DNA of 15,438 nucleotides from CAYNVS01 sp964400725 (lineage in GTDB: Bacteria > Myxococcota_A > SURF-8 > CAYNVS01): contig CAYNVS010000056.1 of NCBI GenBank assembly GCA_964400725.1, forward strand, positions 1-15,438, in the 5' to 3' direction. Made by a program: the position numbers and the translations under genes. Under the pieces are notes generated by a model. The model had not been told where the DNA came from, searched no databases, and saw nothing but the letters and a program-made list of their open reading frames with translations. Within the stretch, counting starts at the first letter, position 1. Every line of letters begins with the position of its first letter. Below, in pieces: positions 7,433 through 13,076 of the stretch.

Positions 7433-8392
7433 ATGACCGCGATAGATTGGAACAAAAAGGAAGCTCCCCGCAAGGCTTTCGGCGAGGCTTTAGCGGCTTT
7501 GGGCGAGGCTTATCCGCGGCTTCTGGTTCTCGACGCCGACGTGGGAACGTCCACGATGTCGTCGATTTTTCAGAAAAAATATCCCGACCGCTTTTTGCAG
7601 ATGGGGATAGCGGAGGCGAACATGCTGGGCGTTGCGGCCGGTCTGGCCGCGGTCGGTTTTACCCCCTTCGTATCTACTTTTGCGGCCTTTATGAGCAGGC
7701 GCGCGCTGGACCAAATAGCTATTTCGGTCGCGTACCCTAGGCTGAACGTGAAAATAAACGGAAGCTACGGCGGCATACCTACCGGCAGAGCGGGAGCTAC
7801 GCATCAGGCGCTCGAAGATATTGCCATTATGCGGGCGATACCCAGCATGAAGATACTTGCGCCCGCCGACGGAGCCGAGACTAGGCTTGCGGTCAAGCTG
7901 GCGCTGGATACCGAAGGACCGGTTTACCTTTCAACCGTGCGCTGCGACGTTCCGGCTCTATTCGGAGATTCGCATAAACTCGAATGGGGGAAAGCGGTCA
8001 AAGTAGCCGAAGGCGGCGACTTGACCATTATTTCATGCGGCATGATGACTTACAAGGCTCTTGCGGCGGCGGAAATTTTGCGCAAAGACGGCGTTAGCGC
8101 GGCCGTTATTCATATGCCGAGCGTTAAACCTATCGACGAAGAGGCGGTCGTTGCGGCGTCGCGCCAGACCGGTCTTATACTTACTCTTGAAAATCACAAC
8201 ATTGTCGGCGGACTTGGCGGGGCGGTAGCCGAGATTACGGCGCAGCTTGCTCCGTGCAAAGTAGCGAGACTGGGCATTCCCGACTGCTTCGGAGAGTCGG
8301 GAGACGACGAGGAGATTTTCCGCAAGCACGGCTGCGACGAGAATAGCGCGGCAAAGCGGGCGAAGGAAGAGCTTAAAAAGAAGCGTGGCTGA
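7433..8392 (+). CDS. Transketolase, C-terminal (pyrimidine-binding) subunit
   Basis: This 319-residue protein carries the pyrimidine-binding domain of transketolase. The TPP-activating glutamate is in MGIAEANM (57-64, Glu61). The conserved GRAGATHQALEDIA (118-131) and the ILAPAD segment (141-146) are present, followed by the C-terminal domain with a typical ENHNIVGGLGGAVAE stretch. The ATG has a GGAG site inside the end of the preceding gene, consistent with translational coupling. Together with the N subunit it makes a complete enzyme of about 590 residues. DXP synthase and pyruvate dehydrogenase E1 beta share this domain, but the pairing with the N-half and its length point to transketolase. 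Confidence 0.95.
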   Translation: MTAIDWNKKEAPRKAFGEALAALGEAYPRLLVLDADVGTSTMSSIFQKKYPDRFLQMGIAEANMLGVAAGLAAVGFTPFVSTFAAFMSRRALDQIAISVAYPRLNVKINGSYGGIPTGRAGATHQALEDIAIMRAIPSMKILAPADGAETRLAVKLALDTEGPVYLSTVRCDVPALFGDSHKLEWGKAVKVAEGGDLTIISCGMMTYKALAAAEILRKDGVSAAVIHMPSVKPIDEEAVVAASRQTGLILTLENHNIVGGLGGAVAEITAQLAPCKVARLGIPDCFGESGDDEEIFRKHGCDENSAAKRAKEELKKKRG

Positions 8393-8394
8393 GG
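8391..8394 (+). promoter_or_regulatory. Ribosome site supporting a TTG start for the beta-barrel gene
   Basis: GAGG at 8391-8394 is eight bases before a TTG at 8403-8405, and AGGA (8396-8399) is nearer still. It overlaps the TGA of the upstream transketolase gene (8390-8392). The competing GTG at 8385 has no comparable site. Confidence 0.45.
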
Positions 8395-8402
8395 TAGGAA
8401 GT

Positions 8403-9788
8403 TTGCGCAGTTTCGCGCTGAGAGCGTTGATTGCGGGGCTTGTTGCGTTTGCGTGCTCGTCCGCGTCCGCGCAGACCAACTATTACTTCGCGCCGAAGAC
8501 CAGCCTTTACGTTTATCAGGAGCGCGATATTTTCGGCTCTCCGCTCGACCGTACGATAGGCGTTCAGGACATTGCTATGGCCGCCTTCAACAACGATTTC
8601 TACTTTCCGTTTTCCGCGGTCGTCTTTGCGAGGCTGTGGAGCGAATTCGGGCGCGACGGCTCGCAGAGCGACGCGCTGCGGAAGCAGGGGAGGGTATGGG
8701 CGCAGCTGCTTACCGCTTATATCGAGGGCGGACGGATATTCAAGTCGTTCGATTTGAAGCTCGGCCGGTTTTTGCAGTTCGACCAGTGCGGCGCTACGCT
8801 GATAGACGGAGCCTCGATTACTTTCTCCCGCAACGTTTACGTCGGCGCGCAGTTTGCGGCGGGCTCGAAGGTTTTAAACGCCGACAACCGCATTCTGACG
8901 GACGGAACGCGCCCCGCGCCCGACTACAACCCGTTTTCATTGGAGGCGGCGACGGCGGAGAAGAACGCTGCGCGCGGCGCGCTGCTGGGCGCGAGCGTTT
9001 TTTTAGACAACGTCAAGGGAAGCTCTCTTCAGTTCTCTTGGCGCAGGGCTTACAACGGAAGCGACGTCGAGGAGGAGCGCGTCGCGCTTGGCGGAAGGCA
9101 GGAACTTTTATGGAACGCGCTCGTCGTCGAGGCGGAAGGGGAATTCAACCTCGTTTCGAAGGAACTTCAAACGCTTGCGTTCGGCGGCGAGATCAATTTT
9201 TGGAGAGCGTCCGTCGGCGCGCAATACCAGTATTTTCTTCCGCTCTTTCCCGCTTGGTCTATTTTTACGGTTTTTCCGTACGTGGCGCAAAGAGCGATAA
9301 TAGCGCAGGCTTCCGCGGAGCTGCCTTGGGGCGTTCTCGTCAACGCGCAGTACGCGCGGCGCGTTTACGCAGACGGCGCGCTTTTTTTAAACAATTATTC
9401 GCCCGAAGGCCAGTTCGCGGACGAATTTACCTTTTCCGTTAAGTGGAAAACGCCTTGCGAGCCTCTGACCGTATCGCTTTACGGGCTCGGCGGCTACGGC
9501 TGGGGCGGCGATTATTCGGCGTACACGGCGGAAGTTTCGCTTTTAAGCGGAGACGGACGCTGGGCCGGCAAATTTTCGGGCACGGCGCAGGTTTACGGCG
9601 ACATCACTTGGTACGACCAGCTCGTCGGCGCGCAGGTAAGCGGAGTCGGCTACTCCTTTTACGCTTACGGCCGCGTCTTCGTGGTCGATAACGTCTTCGT
9701 CGAAGGCTCCCTTGAATACATCGGAAACGCCGTTCTCAAGCGCGATTTGCGCGGCCTGCTTTCCCTGACAGTGGAGGCCGTTCCTTAA
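8403..9788 (+). CDS. Outer-membrane beta-barrel protein next to a multihaem cytochrome
   Basis: I chose the TTG at 8403 because it gives a classic signal peptide: RSFALR, a hydrophobic core, then cleavage after SSASA at about residue 23. A GTG at 8385 would add six residues including a glutamate. The 461-residue protein alternates hydrophobic/aromatic and polar residues throughout, rich in Tyr, Phe, Gly and Asn, as in a large outer-membrane barrel. An LGRFLQF segment followed by LIDGASITF resembles the LGR-to-DGA phrases seen in several deltaproteobacterial barrels. The size is well below MtrB/PioB (about 650-700 residues) and nearer the Geobacter Omb porins. The cytochrome starts one base after its stop codon, which suggests a joint role. 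I cannot assign it to a named family. Confidence 0.8.
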   Translation: MRSFALRALIAGLVAFACSSASAQTNYYFAPKTSLYVYQERDIFGSPLDRTIGVQDIAMAAFNNDFYFPFSAVVFARLWSEFGRDGSQSDALRKQGRVWAQLLTAYIEGGRIFKSFDLKLGRFLQFDQCGATLIDGASITFSRNVYVGAQFAAGSKVLNADNRILTDGTRPAPDYNPFSLEAATAEKNAARGALLGASVFLDNVKGSSLQFSWRRAYNGSDVEEERVALGGRQELLWNALVVEAEGEFNLVSKELQTLAFGGEINFWRASVGAQYQYFLPLFPAWSIFTVFPYVAQRAIIAQASAELPWGVLVNAQYARRVYADGALFLNNYSPEGQFADEFTFSVKWKTPCEPLTVSLYGLGGYGWGGDYSAYTAEVSLLSGDGRWAGKFSGTAQVYGDITWYDQLVGAQVSGVGYSFYAYGRVFVVDNVFVEGSLEYIGNAVLKRDLRGLLSLTVEAVP

Positions 9789-9789
9789 A

Positions 9790-10893
9790 ATGAAACTAAA
9801 CGCGAAAACGCTTTTGGCGGGTATTATACTGGCGGCGTTCATGGCGGCGGCGGCGGCGGCGCAAAATTACCTTAAGCCGCGCTTATACCCAAAGAACGAC
9901 GTTCCGCTGAATTTCAGCCACGAACTTCATTTAAATAAGGCCGATTGCGCGAAATGCCACGCCGCGGCGGCGGGCAGCTACTCTTCCGCCGACAATCTTC
10001 TGCCGACCGAAAACGAGTGCAAGACGTGCCACGGCAAGGAAACGCGACAGACTCCGGCTGCGAAACCATCGAAGGAGTGCGCGTATTGCCATAAAGGGTA
10101 TTCCCCAAAATCAAACGAAGCGCCGCTCCGGTTCGACTGGAAAAATCCCGATATTAATTTCAGCCACGCCGCTCATGCGAAAGAAAAAATAGATTGCGTT
10201 AAATGCCACTCGGCAGGCGAAAAGATGGACGCTCTGCCAGAAATGGAGCTTTGCCTTTCCTGCCATGACGACAAGACGTCGACCAAGTACGGCTGCCTTT
10301 TCTGCCATAAAACGGGCGCGGACGGAACCGTTAAAAACGCGCCGCAGCCCTTGTCCGGAGCGTTGAACCACAACGCGAACTGGATGAAGAAACACGTTTC
10401 CGCCTCCAAATTGAACGGCGGAGCGTGCGCGGCGTGCCACCTCGAATCGTATTGTTACGATTGTCATTCATCCATTGTAAAGCCCCAGAAGGTTCACCCC
10501 GGCGATTATAAACTCGCGCATGCGGCTGCCGCCAAAAAAAATCCGTCGAACTGCGCGTCCTGCCACGACTTCGCCGGAGACTGCAAAAAGTGCCACGAGC
10601 GTCTGAGCGTCTCCGAAAACTATTCGACGTCGGGCGATAAATCGGTTCATATTCACCCGCCCGGATGGAGTTCGTGCGCCTTGGCTTTGAACCATCACGC
10701 CTATCAAGCTAAACGCTCGCTGCAAACGTGCGCGGCATGCCACTCCGAAAGCTCCTGCGTTAAATGCCACAAGCCGGGCGGAAAATGCGGCTCGATTCTT
10801 TCGGTTCACAGGCATCTTTCCTCTTACCAGCTTTCAAACCTGAAAAGCAAAAACCCCGGCATGTGCAAAAAATGCCACGGAGCGTCCAAATGA
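9790..10893 (+). CDS. 13-haem c-type cytochrome, exported
   Basis: The 367-residue protein has a signal peptide (MKLNAKTLLAGIILAAFMA, then an Ala run to Gln25) and 13 CxxCH motifs, starting at residues 53, 77, 97, 136, 155, 169, 213, 222, 255, 265, 314, 323 and 359. About 14 further histidines (44, 47, 126, 129, 194, 202, 236, 244, 287, 289, 302, 303, 340, 342) are enough for bis-His ligation of every haem. FSHELH and FSHAAH before haems 1 and 4 are typical of c3/c7-like modules. One haem per 28 residues makes a compact electron wire in the periplasm. It follows the barrel by one base and overlaps the next gene by four, so it is the centre of a barrel-cytochrome-lipoprotein unit. I do not recognise a specific named cytochrome. 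Confidence 0.95.
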   Translation: MKLNAKTLLAGIILAAFMAAAAAAQNYLKPRLYPKNDVPLNFSHELHLNKADCAKCHAAAAGSYSSADNLLPTENECKTCHGKETRQTPAAKPSKECAYCHKGYSPKSNEAPLRFDWKNPDINFSHAAHAKEKIDCVKCHSAGEKMDALPEMELCLSCHDDKTSTKYGCLFCHKTGADGTVKNAPQPLSGALNHNANWMKKHVSASKLNGGACAACHLESYCYDCHSSIVKPQKVHPGDYKLAHAAAAKKNPSNCASCHDFAGDCKKCHERLSVSENYSTSGDKSVHIHPPGWSSCALALNHHAYQAKRSLQTCAACHSESSCVKCHKPGGKCGSILSVHRHLSSYQLSNLKSKNPGMCKKCHGASK

Positions 10894-11471
10894 AGCGCCG
10901 CGCTCTTTCGCTCAACATTGCTTCGGCGTTGTTTTTTGCCCTTGCCGCCGCGTCGTGCAGTCAGGCCGGAGATTCTATGTACGGCCTGTACCCGGCTCCG
11001 GCAGTGAATATTAAGGCGTGGTGCCCGGCCGATAAAGAAACGGACATATCGGTCAATTCGCAGCTTTGGATACAATTCGACGGCCCGATGAACGCGGCTA
11101 CGCTTAACATTTACACTTTTCTGTTAGGCTCAGGCCGCGAGCACGTGCGGGGCGGCATAGTTTACGACCCCAACGTAAACGCGGTTTATTACCGTCCGTA
11201 CGAAGGGCTTCGTCCGAACGGAACGTACGATTTGTACCTAACCGACGGCGCGAAGGACGCGTGGGGCAGGGCTGTGGTAGATAATTGGAAAGCCGTCCGC
11301 TTTACGGTCGGCGCAAACGGCTCCGTCGTTTGTCCGGTCAACCCCAACGACGAAGTAATCGGCAGGGAATACGAGGAAGAAGAATCGGACTATGAGTCCG
11401 AGCCCGCCGAAACGGAAAGCGGCTCGGATGCTGACTCCGACGGCGACGAAGAGGCTTCCGAAGACGTTTGA
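10890..11471 (+). CDS. Lipoprotein with one Ig-like (Big_5/SbsA-type) domain and acidic tail
   Basis: The ATG overlaps the cytochrome stop as ATGA (10890-10893), a clear sign of translational coupling. The 193-residue product has a lipoprotein signal (MKRRALSLN, hydrophobic core, AAS before Cys23). Residues 44-140 look like a bacterial Ig-like domain of the Big_5/SbsA type: P-A-D-K-E-T-D-I-S-V-N, then I-Q-F-D-G-P-M-N, and later L-R-P-N-G-T-Y-D-L-Y-L. Cys45 and Cys148 could form a disulfide closing the domain. Residues 160-193 are a low-complexity tail with 18 Asp/Glu and no basic residue. It contains no haem motif. Such domains usually act as adhesive or structural modules on the cell surface; here I infer an accessory to the barrel and cytochrome. 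Confidence 0.8.
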   Translation: MKRRALSLNIASALFFALAAASCSQAGDSMYGLYPAPAVNIKAWCPADKETDISVNSQLWIQFDGPMNAATLNIYTFLLGSGREHVRGGIVYDPNVNAVYYRPYEGLRPNGTYDLYLTDGAKDAWGRAVVDNWKAVRFTVGANGSVVCPVNPNDEVIGREYEEEESDYESEPAETESGSDADSDGDEEASEDV

Positions 11472-11503
11472 CGCCATGGCGGAAACGTTAAACGAAACGT
11501 CTT
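11461..11503. repeat. Inverted repeat between the convergent lipoprotein and rmuC genes
   Basis: AAGACGTTT (11461-11469) and AAACGTCTT (11495-11503) are perfect 9-base inverted repeats, 25 bases apart. Inside lies the palindrome CGCCATGGCG (11472-11481) and a second AAACGT copy (11483-11488) that could pair with the left arm instead. The structure spans the stop of one gene and nearly reaches the stop of the other (11505-11507). No long U run follows on either strand, so it may be a weak bidirectional terminator or merely an mRNA 3' hairpin. Confidence 0.35.
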
Positions 11504-11504
11504 G

Positions 11505-12851
11505 TTACGCGTCGTCGTCCGAGTGAATCAGCGTCAAATTCTTTTCTTCGGTTCCCGGAAGAGCTTCGACATCCTTCAGTTTGCGCTCTATCGCGCGCGA
11601 ACGCTTTACCGCGTCGTCTATGGTATTGGTAGTTTCCTGAAGCTTTTTGCTCGTTTTGTCCAGCAAATCGCCGAACTTTTCAAACTCTTTTTTCACTCCG
11701 CCTAAAAGCCGCCATACTTCGCTCGAGCGCTTTTCAACGGCAAGCGTGCGGAAACCCATTTCGAGACTGTTTAAAAAGGCCGCCGCTGTGGAAGGTCCGG
11801 TAATCGCAACTTTGTAGGTCGAGCGGATTTTTTCGTAAAGCCCGTCTATTCGCAGAACCTCGGCGTAAAGGCTTTCCGTCGGCAAAAACATCACGCCGAA
11901 ATCGGTGGTGCGCGGCGGGTTAATGTATTTGTCGCGAATCTCCTTGGCCTGCTTCTCTACGCTTTTCGCAAGCGCCGCCGACGCCGCGTCCAACGCCGCC
12001 TTGTCCATTCCTTCCGACGCCGCGACGAGGCGCTGGTAGTCCTCGATTGGGAACTTCGAGTCTATCGGCAGATAAACGAAATCGCTTTCGCCCCCTTTGC
12101 CCGGCAGTTTAACGGCAAACTCTACGCGCTCCAGACTTCCTTTTTTCGGCGCGAAATTCGTCTCATACTGGTCTCTTGAAAGTATCTGCTCGACGATGCC
12201 GCCAAGCTGGTATTCTCCCCACACGCCGCGGGTTTTTACGTTAGTCAAAACTTTTTTAAGGTCTCCAACGCCGGATGCGAGCGACTGCATTTCGCCAAGC
12301 CCTTTGTGCACAAGCTCAAGCCTTTCGCTCACGTCCTTAAACGACCTCGACAGGCGTTCTTCAAGCGTTTTATGCAGCTTCTCGTCCACGGTTTCGCGCA
12401 TTTGATCCAGCTTTTTAGCGTTTTCCTCGGCCATATTTTTAAGCTGAGTTTCGACGGTATGGCGGACTTCCTGCATTCTTTTATCTAAAAGCGCCGTCAT
12501 GTCGGAGAGTTTTGCGGAAAACGCCTCAAGCAGCGTTTTTTGGTGGCGTTCGTGTTCGGCCATTCTGGCGAAAAGAGTATCGGAAAAATTTTTAACTTCC
12601 TTCGCGATTTCCTCGCGCAAGCGGCTTGCGGATGCGTTTTGCTCTTCGCGGCTTCGCGCGAACTCGTCGCCTAAAGAGCGGCGAAGGTCGTAAAGGCTTT
12701 TATCCAGCGCGGCAATCTGCGTCGAAACTGCCGAAACTGCCGCTTTCAATTCGTCGGACGATTCGTTCTTTTTGCGTAGAAAAAGGGCGATAACCGCCGC
12801 AAGCGTCGCCGCGTTCAGTAACAATATTGCGACAAGAAAAGTTTCAGTCAT
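11505..12851 (-). CDS. rmuC: DNA recombination protein RmuC
   Basis: This 448-residue protein has the RmuC plan: an N-terminal membrane helix (about residues 4-26), a long charged coiled coil (about 30-190), and the conserved RmuC domain (about 195-410). The domain holds TRGVWGEYQLGGIVEQIL (207-224) and LPIDSKFPIEDYQRL (261-275). The nuclease-like fold was proposed from sequence; in E. coli RmuC limits recombination at inverted repeats, with a biochemical activity still unclear. The ATG is at 12849-12851 and the gene runs divergently from valS. It converges on the transketolase-cytochrome operon, with 33 bases between stops, so it is a separate unit. Length is normal for the family. Confidence 0.95.
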   Translation of the reverse strand: MTETFLVAILLLNAATLAAVIALFLRKKNESSDELKAAVSAVSTQIAALDKSLYDLRRSLGDEFARSREEQNASASRLREEIAKEVKNFSDTLFARMAEHERHQKTLLEAFSAKLSDMTALLDKRMQEVRHTVETQLKNMAEENAKKLDQMRETVDEKLHKTLEERLSRSFKDVSERLELVHKGLGEMQSLASGVGDLKKVLTNVKTRGVWGEYQLGGIVEQILSRDQYETNFAPKKGSLERVEFAVKLPGKGGESDFVYLPIDSKFPIEDYQRLVAASEGMDKAALDAASAALAKSVEKQAKEIRDKYINPPRTTDFGVMFLPTESLYAEVLRIDGLYEKIRSTYKVAITGPSTAAAFLNSLEMGFRTLAVEKRSSEVWRLLGGVKKEFEKFGDLLDKTSKKLQETTNTIDDAVKRSRAIERKLKDVEALPGTEEKNLTLIHSDDDA

Positions 12852-12892
12852 TATTATTTCGCTCCGGAATTCGTCCGCGCGTCCGCGCCGCC

Positions 12893-12898
12893 GTTATA
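12893..12898 (-). promoter_or_regulatory. Possible -10 element for rmuC
   Basis: On the minus strand this reads TATAAC, 42 bases before the rmuC ATG. The -35 hexamer about 17 bases upstream (CAATGA) is poor, so this is only a suggestion. Confidence 0.25.
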
Positions 12899-12953
12899 TT
12901 CGCTCGCAAATTTCGTCATTGCGATTTTCGGCAAATATAAGCACCGCGTCAAC

Positions 12954-12986
12954 AAAAAAAGGCGGACTTTTACGTCCGCGTTTTTT
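12954..12986. terminator. Bidirectional intrinsic terminator between rmuC and valS
   Basis: GCGGAC (12962-12967) and GTCCGC (12974-12979) form a perfect 6-bp GC-rich stem with a 6-base loop. A run of seven A precedes it (12954-12960) and six T follow it (12981-12986), so it has a U tract on either strand. It is oddly placed: both flanking genes are transcribed away from it. It may end unannotated short transcripts or block antisense transcription between the two genes. Confidence 0.7.
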
Positions 12987-13002
12987 CTTAATGAGGTATT
13001 AA

Positions 13003-13031
13003 TTGACTATTACGCCCGTTTAAGCTAAAAA
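13003..13031 (+). promoter_or_regulatory. Candidate valS promoter
   Basis: TTGACT (13003-13008, five of six consensus bases) and TAAAAA (13026-13031, four of six) are 17 bases apart. Transcription would start near 13038, giving a leader of about 40 bases. The -10 lies inside the left arm of the palindrome described separately. Confidence 0.45.
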
Positions 13032-13057
13032 TGTAAAGCTAATTTTTAGCGTTTTTT
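13024..13057 (+). promoter_or_regulatory. Terminator-like palindrome in front of valS
   Basis: GCTAAAAA (13024-13031) and TTTTTAGC (13043-13050) form a perfect 8-bp inverted repeat with an 11-base loop, followed by a T run (13052-13057), the shape of an intrinsic terminator. A competing smaller hairpin pairs GCTAA (13038-13042) with TTAGC (13046-13050). If transcription begins upstream this could be an attenuator; if it begins near 13038, the left arm is untranscribed and the palindrome could be an operator. Confidence 0.4.
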
Positions 13058-13076
13058 CACAAAAAAGGAGGCAGCA

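Noticed and set aside
7433..8392. 1-deoxy-D-xylulose-5-phosphate synthase or pyruvate dehydrogenase E1 beta instead of transketolase
   Set aside because: The partner N-terminal subunit has transketolase motifs, and the combined length and split layout fit transketolase.
8453..9442. Open frame of 329 codons on the plus strand
   Set aside because: It is a shadow of the beta-barrel gene in another frame; its product is Arg-rich and low in structure, with no plausible signal or family, as expected from GC-rich third positions.
12852..13076. Leader peptide with a run of valine codons, or a T-box, controlling valS
   Set aside because: I could find no short frame with a ribosome site and valine run and no T-box consensus in this interval.
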